From NCBI RefSeq assembly GCF_013385985.1, contig NZ_JACAOY010000012.1, forward strand, positions 124,001 through 188,000: a stretch of DNA of 64,000 nucleotides, written 5' to 3'. The number at the start of each line of letters is the position of its first letter. Positions within the stretch are counted from its first letter, which is position 1. The position numbers were made by a program, and so were the translations under genes. This stretch comes from Pseudomonas sp. B6002 (GTDB taxonomy: Bacteria; Pseudomonadota; Gammaproteobacteria; Pseudomonadales; Pseudomonadaceae). The notes below the pieces were generated by a model. The model saw only the letters and a list, made by a program, of their open reading frames with translations, was not told the DNA's origin and searched no databases. Below are positions 1 through 6,777 of the stretch, piece by piece.

Positions 1-601
1 CCGGCCCCGCGGGGATTCTGATATCGCGAAACTCGCGACCAAAACCACCCGGGTTGTACAACAACGCCTGCCAATAACGCCCAAGAATCAGGCTCAGCAC
101 GCTGACGACCTGCAACAATGCCGCAATCAGGCCGGTCAGGACCGGTGCAATCAGTGACGCAAGTTGCGCTCGCTCATCTACCTCCAATTGCTGGTAGAGA
201 TCCCCGAGGGCCAGCGGCAGGATCTTGACGATCTCCTGTGCCAGCACCTCGATTTGCGGGCGGAAAGCCGCGCCAAGCATCACTGAATACACCAAACCCA
301 ATGCCACGCTGACCAGCAGCGTACGGACCCAGGACTCACTTGCGCGTAAAACCAACGCAAGGCTCGATGACCCCAGCAGTACCAGAAGTACCCGTGGATC
401 ACCAAATTGCAGCCACCAGATCAAGGCCGGCAACAATCCCAGGGCAAGAACGCCAAGGGCGTCCTTCAAACCGCGCCGCAGCAGCACAAGGCAACCTGCG
501 GCAGCACCCAACCAATAAAGCAACGGCAATGCCGCACATCCGGCCACTACCAGAGTGGCCTGCACGCGACCGCGCATGATGAACTCAGCTAAGGCGCGCA
601 T
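1..601 (-). CDS. DUF2232 membrane protein, 3' end cut by window edge
   Basis: The reading frame opens at an ATG at 601-599 and stays open to the left edge, giving about 200 residues of an incomplete protein. It is very hydrophobic, with Leu/Val/Ala-rich runs at about residues 13-35, 47-65, 68-80, 86-108 and 155-180, so it should be a polytopic inner-membrane protein. It begins 36 bases after rpsR on the same strand. In pseudomonads a DUF2232 (YybS-like) membrane protein sits between rpsR and rplI, and that position together with the hydrophobicity profile is the basis of the call. The function is unknown. The missing C-terminus and the expected downstream rplI and dnaB lie outside the window. 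Confidence 0.75.
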   Translation of the reverse strand, partial: MRALAEFIMRGRVQATLVVAGCAALPLLYWLGAAAGCLVLLRRGLKDALGVLALGLLPALIWWLQFGDPRVLLVLLGSSSLALVLRASESWVRTLLVSVALGLVYSVMLGAAFRPQIEVLAQEIVKILPLALGDLYQQLEVDERAQLASLIAPVLTGLIAALLQVVSVLSLILGRYWQALLYNPGGFGREFRDIRIPAGP

Positions 602-637
602 GCATTCAATCCCTTACTACTTGTCGACTGCCCGGTC

Positions 638-868
638 TCAGCGGCCGTGGCTGTCGGTGTAGGCCAGCAGGGCCAGGAAGCGGGCGCGCTTGATAGCGGT
701 GGCCAGCTGACGCTGATAACGAGCTTTGGTACCGGTGATGCGGCTTGGAACGATTTTGCCGGTCTCGGATACGTAGGCTTTCAGAGTGTTGAGATCTTTG
801 TAATCGATCTCTTTCACGTCTTCAGCGGTGAAGCGGCAGAATTTACGACGACGGAAGAAACGTGCCAT
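638..868 (-). CDS. rpsR: 30S ribosomal protein S18
   Basis: This 76-residue basic protein has the usual S18 length. It carries the family hallmarks: the [10 protein letters not shown] start, the central [19 protein letters not shown] segment and the basic [19 protein letters not shown] helix. S18 binds the 30S platform as a heterodimer with S6. The gene lies 28 bases after rpsF on the same strand and ahead of the DUF2232 gene, so the three form the standard ribosomal operon, presumably read from the promoter upstream of rpsF. A strong AAGGAGCC-type ribosome binding site precedes the ATG. Confidence 0.98.
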
Positions 869-896
869 TTGATAGGCTCCTTAAAAGGTCCGTGGA

Positions 897-1319
897 TTAC
901 TCGTCAGCGTTATCGCTGTTGTCGCTGTCATCACCATCAACGCCTTCGGCGTCGGAGTGCTCAGGACGGTCGCGACGCTCACGGCGCTCACTGCGGTTTT
1001 CTTCAGCCTTGAGCATCTCGGATTGGCCGGTAACGGCTTCTTCGCGACGGATGACCAGGTTACGGATCACTGCATCGTTGTAGCGGAAGTTGTCTTCCAG
1101 CTCGGCCAGGGCCTTGCCAGTGCACTCAACGTTCAGCATCACGTAGTGAGCCTTGTGAACATTGTTGATTGCGTAGGCCAGTTGACGACGGCCCCAATCT
1201 TCCAGACGGTGGATTTTGCCGCCGTCTTCTTCGATCAGCTTGGTGTAACGCTCAACCATGCCGCCGACTTGCTCGCTTTGATCCGGGTGGACCAAAAAGA
1301 TGATTTCGTAATGACGCAT
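897..1319 (-). CDS. rpsF: 30S ribosomal protein S6
   Basis: This 140-residue protein starts [18 protein letters not shown], the typical S6 opening. The body contains the ferredoxin-like S6 fold with [19 protein letters not shown] and the [22 protein letters not shown] segment. The last 35 or so residues form a highly charged, Asp/Glu/Arg/Ser-rich tail. In gamma-proteobacteria S6 can be glutamylated at its C-terminus by RimK; here the final residues are ADE, so that modification is possible but not shown. AAGGAG precedes the ATG by about seven bases. It is the first gene of the rpsF-rpsR-DUF2232 operon. Confidence 0.98.
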   Translation of the reverse strand: MRHYEIIFLVHPDQSEQVGGMVERYTKLIEEDGGKIHRLEDWGRRQLAYAINNVHKAHYVMLNVECTGKALAELEDNFRYNDAVIRNLVIRREEAVTGQSEMLKAEENRSERRERRDRPEHSDAEGVDGDDSDNSDNADE

Positions 1320-1438
1320 GAATGCTCCTTACGGGTTGTAGCCTGCCGCTCAAAAACGGTCAGACAAGGAGTGAATGACACTTATGGATCTTGCCGCGGG
1401 GAGGCACATAGGCGCCTGCCAGGAAGGCAAGGGGCGCA

Positions 1439-1467
1439 ATTGTAGAGAAGGGGGAGAAAGGGCGCAA
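1439..1467 (-). promoter_or_regulatory. Sigma-70 promoter of the rpsF operon
   Basis: On the minus strand a TTGCGC -35 box (1462-1467) and a TACAAT -10 box (1439-1444) are separated by exactly 17 bases. Transcription would start near 1432 and leave a leader of about 110 bases before rpsF. That leader contains a CCG/CGG hairpin and the element ACCCGTAAGGAG at the start codon, which could take part in S6:S18 autoregulation, although I cannot confirm the known motif by eye. Confidence 0.7.
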
Positions 1468-1513
1468 GGTGATTGGTGATTATTTGAACAATCACCTAAA
1501 CACCAAAAACCAT

Positions 1514-1633
1514 TGCAGGAGCCGGCCTTTGTGGGAGCCGGGCTTGCCCGCGATGCAGGCACCTCGGTCTTTCAGCAATACTGAGGTGATGCTATCGCAG
1601 GCAAGCCAGCTCCCACACAAGCCGGCTTCTACA
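1514..1633. repeat. REPIN pair, apparently nested inside a second REP pair
   Basis: The inner inverted pair runs from GTGGGAGCCGGGCTTGCC at 1531 to GGCAAGCCAGCTCCCAC ending at 1616, with a spacer that itself contains the inverted repeat CACCTCGGT/ACTGAGGTG. Outside it, CAGGAGCCGGCCTT (1516 onward) and AAGCCGGCTTCTACAG (to about 1634) look like the arms of a second, TAGGAGC-type REP. This fills most of the 325-base gap between rpsF and rlmB; the rest is the rpsF promoter and leader. Confidence 0.85.
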
Positions 1634-1644
1634 GGGTGAGGCAG

Positions 1645-2400
1645 TTATTTCTTCGGCTTGGCCTTGGCGCCACGCTGGCGCTGGGCTTCGAACAGGCACA
1701 CGCCGGTGGCGACCGACACGTTGAGGCTGCTGACGCTACCGGCCATCGGCAGGTGCACCAGGTAGTCACAATGCTCACGGGTCAGGCGGCGCATGCCTTT
1801 GCCTTCGGCACCCATGATCAGGATGGTTGGGCCGGTGAGGTCCTGGTCATAAATGCTGACCTCAGCCTCCCCCGCCGTGCCCACAACCCACAGGCCGCGC
1901 TGCTGGAGTTTTTCCAGGGTGCGCGCCAGGTTGGTCACGGCCACCAGCGGAATCACCTCCGCCGCGCCACAGGCCACTTTACGCACCACGGGCGTCAGCG
2001 TGGCAGACTTGTCTTTTGGCACGATGACCGCCAGCGCACCAGCAGCATCCGCCGAACGCAGGCAGGCGCCGAGGTTGTGCGGGTCGGTCACACCGTCCAG
2101 CACCAGCAGCAGCGGCGCGCCTTCGGTACGGTCGAGCAGCTCGTCGAGCATCGCCTCGCCCCAGACCTGGCTCGGGCTGACATCCGCCACCACGCCCTGG
2201 TGGACGCCTTCGACCCACACATCCATCTCGCGGCGCTCGGCCTGGCCGATGGCAACCTTGTTTTGGGTGGCCAACTCGACCAGCGCCTGTACGCGCGGCT
2301 CGCTGCGACCTTCTGCCAACCACACCTGCTTGACGCGCTTAGGGTGGTGACGCAGCAGTGCTTCTACGGCGTGGACGCCGTAGATTTTTTCCAGACTCAT
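1645..2400 (-). CDS. rlmB: 23S rRNA (guanosine-2251-2'-O)-methyltransferase
   Basis: This 251-residue SpoU/TrmH (SPOUT) methyltransferase methylates the ribose of G2251 in the 23S rRNA P loop using S-adenosylmethionine. The N-terminal part (about 1-75; IYGVHAVEALL) is the RNA-binding substrate domain. The C-terminal domain carries the SPOUT motifs LDGVTDPHNLGACLRSADA (about 100-120), IMGAEGKGM and the knot region LPMAGSVSSLNVSVATGVCLFEA. The start ATG overlaps the rnr stop by four bases (ATGA), so the two genes are translationally coupled. The C-terminus is short and basic. Length and motifs fit RlmB rather than TrmH, which lacks this N-terminal domain. Confidence 0.95.
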   Translation of the reverse strand: MSLEKIYGVHAVEALLRHHPKRVKQVWLAEGRSEPRVQALVELATQNKVAIGQAERREMDVWVEGVHQGVVADVSPSQVWGEAMLDELLDRTEGAPLLLVLDGVTDPHNLGACLRSADAAGALAVIVPKDKSATLTPVVRKVACGAAEVIPLVAVTNLARTLEKLQQRGLWVVGTAGEAEVSIYDQDLTGPTILIMGAEGKGMRRLTREHCDYLVHLPMAGSVSSLNVSVATGVCLFEAQRQRGAKAKPKK

Positions 2401-5033
2401 GACTTGGCCTTAGGTTTGCGCGACCCGCCGCTCTTGGCAGGGGCCGAACCCGCTTTGGGCGGGCCTTTACGGTGTTTACTTGGCTTGCTCGACGGTTTTT
2501 CCGACCCGTGGGACTTTCCCCCAGACGCCGCTTTACCACCGCTTTTGGCTTCGTTGAGCAACTGCTGCTTCAACTCGCGGCTCTTGCGCACTTCGGCATT
2601 TTTTGCCGCAGCGTCGCTTGGGCGGTAGGCTTCGGGGGCCTTGTCCTTGGCAGAAGAACGGCGAGCCGGCTTGGTTGGCGCAGGCTCGGTGGCTGCTGCT
2701 TTCACAGGAGCGTCTTTGCCTTTGGCGGCCGGCGTCGCGGTTTTGCTGCCGCGGTTTTTACGGTTGCCAGGCAATTCGGCCGGCTTGTCGGACATACCGA
2801 AGTCGATCTTGCGCTCGTCGAGGTCGACGCGCATGACCTGTACTTCCACCGTGTCGCCCAAACGGAAGCTGCGACCAGTACGCTCGCCCGCCAGGCGGTG
2901 ATGCACAGGGTCGAAGTGGTAGTAGTCACCCGGCAAGGCGGTGACGTGCACCAGGCCTTCGACGTAGATATCGGTCAATTCGACGAACAGACCAAAGCCG
3001 GTCACGGCCGTGATCACGCCCGGGAACGACTCGCCCACGCGGTCTTTCATGAACTCGCATTTGAGCCAGTTCACCACGTCGCGGGTGGCTTCGTCGGCGC
3101 GGCGCTCGCTCATCGAGCACTGCTCGCCCAACTGCTCCAGGGCCGCTTCGTCGTACGGATAGATCCGCGCCTTCGGAATAGTCATGGCACCGGCGCGCTT
3201 GACGTGCGGGGTGTTCTGCTTGGAGTGGATCACACTGCGGATGGCGCGGTGCGTGAGCAGGTCCGGGTAACGGCGGATCGGCGAGGTGAAGTGAGTATAC
3301 GCCTCGTAATTCAGGCCGAAGTGGCCCTGGTTATCCGCGCTGTACACCGCCTGGCTCAGGGAGCGCAGCATGACGGTCTGGATCACGTGGTAATCCGGAC
3401 GGTCCTTGATGCTGGCCAGCAGAGCCTGGTAATCCTTCGGCGTCGGGCCGTCCTTGCCTTTGTGCAGGGACAGGCCGAGCTCGCCGAGGAACGCACGCAG
3501 TTTTTCCAGGCGCTCCGGCGGCGGGCCGTCGTGCACGCGGTACAACGCAGGAATCTCGTGCTTTTTCAGGAATTCAGCAGTGGCCACGTTGGCGGCCAGC
3601 ATGCATTCCTCGATCAGCTTGTGCGCGTCGTTGCGCGTAGTCGGGGTGATCGCGGCGATCTTGCGCTCGGAACCGAAGACGATCCGGGTTTCCTGGGTTT
3701 CAAAATCGATCGCGCCACGGGTGTGACGGGCGCCCAGCAACACCTTGTACAGCGCATACAGCTGCTTGAGGTGCGGCACCACGCCGGCGTATTCGCCACG
3801 CAAAGCCTTGGCTTCGCTGGTCTTCGGCGTTTCCAGGATGGTGCTGACCTTGTTGTAGGTCAGGCGCGCCTGGGAGTGAATCACCGCCTCGTAGAACTGG
3901 TAGTCGGTCATTTCGCCGGTTTTCGAGATGGTCATCTCGCACACCATGGCCAAGCGGTCGACTTTCGGGTTCAGGGAGCACAGGCCGTTGGACAATTCCT
4001 CTGGCAGCATCGGAATCACGCGCTCGGGGAAGTACACCGAGTTGCCACGCACCTGAGCCTCGGCATCCAGCGCTGAACCGATCTTCACATAGCTGGAGAC
4101 GTCGGCAATCGCCACGTACAACTTCCAGCCACCGGAGAACAGGCGCAGCTTGCCTGGCTTGGCTTCGCAGTAAACGGCGTCGTCGAAGTCGCGGGCGTCT
4201 TCACCGTCGATGGTGACGAACGGCAGATGGCGCAGGTCGATGCGCTTCTCTTTGTCCTTCTCTTCCACTTCCGGCTTGAGCTTGCGTGCTTCTTTGACGA
4301 CAGCTTCAGGCCAGACGTGGGGGATATCGTAGGTGCGCAGCGCCACATCGATTTCCATGCCTGGCGCCATGTAGTTGCCGACCACTTCGATCACGTCACC
4401 CTGCGGCTGGAAGCGCGGGGTTGGCCAATGGGTGATTTTCACCTCGACGAACTGACCGATCTTGGCGTTGGCGTTGCGGCCCGGGGTGATCAGCACTTCC
4501 TGCTGCACCTTGGGGTTATCCGGCACGACAAAACCAATGCCACCTTCTTCGAAGTAACGACCGACGATGGTCTCGTGACCACGGGACACCACTTCGACGA
4601 TCACGCCTTCACGGCGACCGCGACGGTCGAGACCGGACACGCGTGCCAGGGCGCGGTCACCGTCGAACACCAGGCGCATTTGCGCAGGGCTCATGAACAG
4701 ATCGTCGCTGCCATCGTCCGGGATCAGGAAGCCGAAGCCGTCACGGTGACCGGCGATGCGGCCCAGGATCAGGTCGAGCTTGTCCACGGGCGCGTAAGTG
4801 CCACGGCGGGTGTAGATCAGTTGTGCATCGCGCTCCATGGCGCGCAGGCGGCGGCGCAGCGCTTCGAGTTGGTCTTCGGTGGTCAGACCGAATTCTTCAA
4901 CCAGCTGCTCGCGGCTAGCAGGCGAACCCCGATCGGCGAGATGCGCCAGGATCAGTTCGCGGCTAGGAATAGGGTTTTCATATTTTTCCGCTTCACGAGC
5001 GGCCTCGGGATCGAGGGACTGCCAATCGGCCAT
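2397..5033 (-). CDS. rnr: Ribonuclease R, 3'-5' exoribonuclease
   Basis: This 878-residue RNase R hydrolyses structured RNA processively from the 3' end and takes part in rRNA quality control and mRNA turnover. In order it has an N-terminal helix-turn-helix region (about 25-85), two cold-shock OB domains (about 85-235), the RNB catalytic domain starting near residue 260 with the metal-binding Asp cluster in TIDGEDARDFDDAVYCE (about 275-290), an S1 domain near 650-735 (FPGVITAVTGFGLFVELTD) and a long low-complexity Lys/Ala/Pro tail (about 745-878) expected to bind RNA. It is transcribed with rlmB, whose start overlaps its stop. The length is slightly above the E. coli enzyme because of the tail. 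Confidence 0.97.
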   Translation of the reverse strand: MADWQSLDPEAAREAEKYENPIPSRELILAHLADRGSPASREQLVEEFGLTTEDQLEALRRRLRAMERDAQLIYTRRGTYAPVDKLDLILGRIAGHRDGFGFLIPDDGSDDLFMSPAQMRLVFDGDRALARVSGLDRRGRREGVIVEVVSRGHETIVGRYFEEGGIGFVVPDNPKVQQEVLITPGRNANAKIGQFVEVKITHWPTPRFQPQGDVIEVVGNYMAPGMEIDVALRTYDIPHVWPEAVVKEARKLKPEVEEKDKEKRIDLRHLPFVTIDGEDARDFDDAVYCEAKPGKLRLFSGGWKLYVAIADVSSYVKIGSALDAEAQVRGNSVYFPERVIPMLPEELSNGLCSLNPKVDRLAMVCEMTISKTGEMTDYQFYEAVIHSQARLTYNKVSTILETPKTSEAKALRGEYAGVVPHLKQLYALYKVLLGARHTRGAIDFETQETRIVFGSERKIAAITPTTRNDAHKLIEECMLAANVATAEFLKKHEIPALYRVHDGPPPERLEKLRAFLGELGLSLHKGKDGPTPKDYQALLASIKDRPDYHVIQTVMLRSLSQAVYSADNQGHFGLNYEAYTHFTSPIRRYPDLLTHRAIRSVIHSKQNTPHVKRAGAMTIPKARIYPYDEAALEQLGEQCSMSERRADEATRDVVNWLKCEFMKDRVGESFPGVITAVTGFGLFVELTDIYVEGLVHVTALPGDYYHFDPVHHRLAGERTGRSFRLGDTVEVQVMRVDLDERKIDFGMSDKPAELPGNRKNRGSKTATPAAKGKDAPVKAAATEPAPTKPARRSSAKDKAPEAYRPSDAAAKNAEVRKSRELKQQLLNEAKSGGKAASGGKSHGSEKPSSKPSKHRKGPPKAGSAPAKSGGSRKPKAKS

Positions 5034-5194
5034 TAGAGAGTTTTCACCTTGTCTATATGCGGGTTAGTTTGGCATACGCGTATTGAAACGGGAAATTTCA
5101 GGCATCAACAAGCGTTTAAAAGCCCTTTCCAGCCCCCGCAGTGCACCTTGCATGACCACTGGCGAAAAATTCCAGGCTTTTTTCATGGCAGGGG

Positions 5195-5223
5195 TTTACA
5201 GCTCAAAATCCCCTCCGTATAGT
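5195..5223 (+). promoter_or_regulatory. Promoter of first tRNA-Leu
   Basis: TTTACA (5195-5200), 17 bases, then TATAGT (5218-5223), followed by a GC-rich GCGCGCC discriminator as expected for a stringently controlled stable-RNA promoter. The mature tRNA starts 34 bases downstream of the -10 box. Confidence 0.8.
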
Positions 5224-5257
5224 GCGCGCCATCGACGACGGCAACGTTGTTGATGCT

Positions 5258-5344
5258 GCCCAGGTGGTGAAATTGGTAGACACGCCAGCTTCAGGTGCTG
5301 GTGATCGCAAGGTCGTGGAAGTTCGAGTCTTCTCCTGGGCACCA
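5258..5344 (+). tRNA. tRNA-Leu (anticodon CAG), copy 1
   Basis: The 87-base gene has GCCCAGG/CCTGGGC acceptor arms, an encoded 3' CCA, the GGTAGACAC D arm, a long class II variable arm and GTTCGAGTC in the T arm. The anticodon stem CCAGC/GCTGG closes a seven-base loop TTCAGGT with CAG at 5292-5294, so it reads CTG codons, the dominant leucine codon in this window. The variable arm is GATC-GCAA-GGTC, with a GNRA-type loop. Confidence 0.97.
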
Positions 5345-5351
5345 ATTTCAA

Positions 5352-5400
5352 ACTCAAGGTTATGCCTTGAGTCTCCAAAAACCCGCGAAAGCGGGTTTTT
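5352..5400 (+). terminator. Terminator after first tRNA-Leu
   Basis: The hairpin ACTCAAGG/CCTTGAGT (5352-5372) is followed by a typical intrinsic terminator, AAAAACCCGC-GAAA-GCGGGTTTTT (5377-5400). The second stem with its T run should end transcription before the second tRNA unit. Confidence 0.85.
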
Positions 5401-5457
5401 GCGTTTCATGCCTTTGATTCTTAACGAGATTTTTGATTTATATTTTCGAATCAGGGG

Positions 5458-5486
5458 TTTACAGATCAAAAAGCCCTCCGTATAGT
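5458..5486 (+). promoter_or_regulatory. Promoter of second tRNA-Leu
   Basis: TTTACA (5458-5463), 17 bases, TATAGT (5481-5486). Both hexamers and the spacing are identical to the promoter of the first copy, and the spacer shares the ATCAAAA/CCCTCCG pattern, which supports duplication of a whole transcription unit. Confidence 0.8.
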
Positions 5487-5519
5487 TCGCTCCATCAACA
5501 GCGCAAGCGTTGTTGATAA

Positions 5520-5606
5520 GCCCAGGTGGTGAAATTGGTAGACACGCCAGCTTCAGGTGCTGGTGACCTTACGGTCGTGGAAGTTCGAGTCTTCTCCTGG
5601 GCACCA
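5520..5606 (+). tRNA. tRNA-Leu (anticodon CAG), copy 2
   Basis: This 87-base gene is identical to the first copy except for four bases in the variable arm, where the stem is GACC/GGTC with a TTAC loop instead of GATC/GGTC with GCAA. The anticodon CAG is at 5554-5556 and CCA is encoded. All tertiary-structure positions are conserved, so both copies should be functional. Confidence 0.97.
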
Positions 5607-5616
5607 AATTCAGATC

Positions 5617-5639
5617 AAACCCGCGAAAGCGGGTTTTTT
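5617..5639 (+). terminator. Terminator after second tRNA-Leu
   Basis: AAACCCGC-GAAA-GCGGGTTT followed by a T run, the same stem and GAAA loop as the terminator of copy 1. Confidence 0.85.
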
Positions 5640-5751
5640 CGTTTCCGGGGTTTGAAAACTTACTCCCCCGACTCCCTCCTCGTCCGCACCTGAGAAACTT
5701 TATCGTTTATCCTTGCAACGATTTGTTGCACTCAAGTGAGGAAAACCCCGG

Positions 5752-6777
5752 ATGATGATCCGCGATACCCGTCTCAAGACATCCCTTCTGCGTGGCCTGA
5801 CCATCACTCTGCTCGGCCTGACCCTGCTCTCTCCTACCGCCCACTCCGCCGACAAAGTCTCCCTGACCTTGTACAACGGCCAGCATAAAGAAGTCGGCGA
5901 CGAGCTCGCCAAGGCCTTCGAAGCCAAGACCGGCATTCACGTCAACGTGCGCAAAGGCAGCAGCAACCAGCTGGCCAGCCAAGTCGTTGAAGAAGGCGAC
6001 CGCTCCCCTGCCGACGTGATCTACACCGAAGAATCACCGCCTCTGAACAAACTCGGCGAACAAGGCCTGCTGGCCAAGATCGACGCCAGCACCCTCGATG
6101 TACTGCCCAAGGATTACGTAGGTGCCAACGGCGACTGGATGGGCGTGACCGCACGCACCCGCGTCGTGGCCTTCAACCCGAAACTGATCGCTGAAAAAGA
6201 CCTGCCCAAGTCCGTAATGGATTTCGCCGGCCCCGAGTGGCAAGGCAAGGTCGGCTTCGTGCCCACCAGTGGCGCCTTCCAGGAACAAGCGGTGGCCATC
6301 ATCAAGCTGCACGGCCGCGAAGCTGCCGAAGAATGGCTGACCGGCCTGCGTGCATTCGGCAAGGTGTACAGCAATAACATGGTTGCCCTCAAAGCCGTGG
6401 AAAATGGCGAAGTGGCCACCGTGCTGGTGAACAACTATTACTGGTTCGCCCTCAAGAAAGAAAAAACCAACCTGGACTCCCAACTGCACTACTTCACCGA
6501 CGGCGATGTCGGCGGCCTGATCACCGTGTCGTCCGCTGCCGCGCTCAAATCCAGCAAGCACCCCAAGGAAGCCCAGCAATTACTGGCGTTCATGGCCAGT
6601 GAAGAAGGCCAGCGCGTGATCACCAATACCTCGGCCGAATACCCTTTGCGCAAGGGCATGGAATCCAACCGTGGCCTCAAGCCATTCAGCGAATTGCAAC
6701 CGCCGAAAGTCACCCCGGCGGACCTAGGCAACGCTGAAGAGGCCCTGGACCTGGAACGTGACGTTGGCTTGAACTGA
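5752..6777 (+). CDS. Ferric-iron type ABC transporter substrate-binding protein
   Basis: This 341-residue periplasmic binding protein resembles FbpA/SfuA/AfuA. The signal peptide (about 1-33) ends THSA-like before DKVSLTLYNGQH. The adjacent tyrosines Y229-Y230 in NNYYWFAL correspond to about 196-197 of the mature protein, matching the iron-coordinating Tyr pair of FbpA. Other class 2 binding-protein signatures include YTEESPPLNKLGEQGLL and GPEWQGKVGFVPTSG. The permease gene overlaps its stop by one base. No ATPase gene follows, so the ATPase must be encoded elsewhere or shared. I see no convincing Fur box in the 145-base upstream gap, so iron control is expected from the family but not shown. 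GAGGA precedes an ATGATG start, and either ATG could be used. Confidence 0.88.
   Translation: MMIRDTRLKTSLLRGLTITLLGLTLLSPTAHSADKVSLTLYNGQHKEVGDELAKAFEAKTGIHVNVRKGSSNQLASQVVEEGDRSPADVIYTEESPPLNKLGEQGLLAKIDASTLDVLPKDYVGANGDWMGVTARTRVVAFNPKLIAEKDLPKSVMDFAGPEWQGKVGFVPTSGAFQEQAVAIIKLHGREAAEEWLTGLRAFGKVYSNNMVALKAVENGEVATVLVNNYYWFALKKEKTNLDSQLHYFTDGDVGGLITVSSAAALKSSKHPKEAQQLLAFMASEEGQRVITNTSAEYPLRKGMESNRGLKPFSELQPPKVTPADLGNAEEALDLERDVGLN

Noticed and set aside
2472-4076. Long plus-strand frame of 534 codons opposite rnr
   Set aside because: It is antisense to a clear RNase R gene. High GC content and codon bias leave the opposite strand free of stops; no motif or domain is visible in it.
5700-5751. 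Possible Fur box upstream of the iron-binding protein gene
   Set aside because: The AT-rich stretch (TTTATCGTTTATCC) does not match the 19-base Fur consensus well enough to report.
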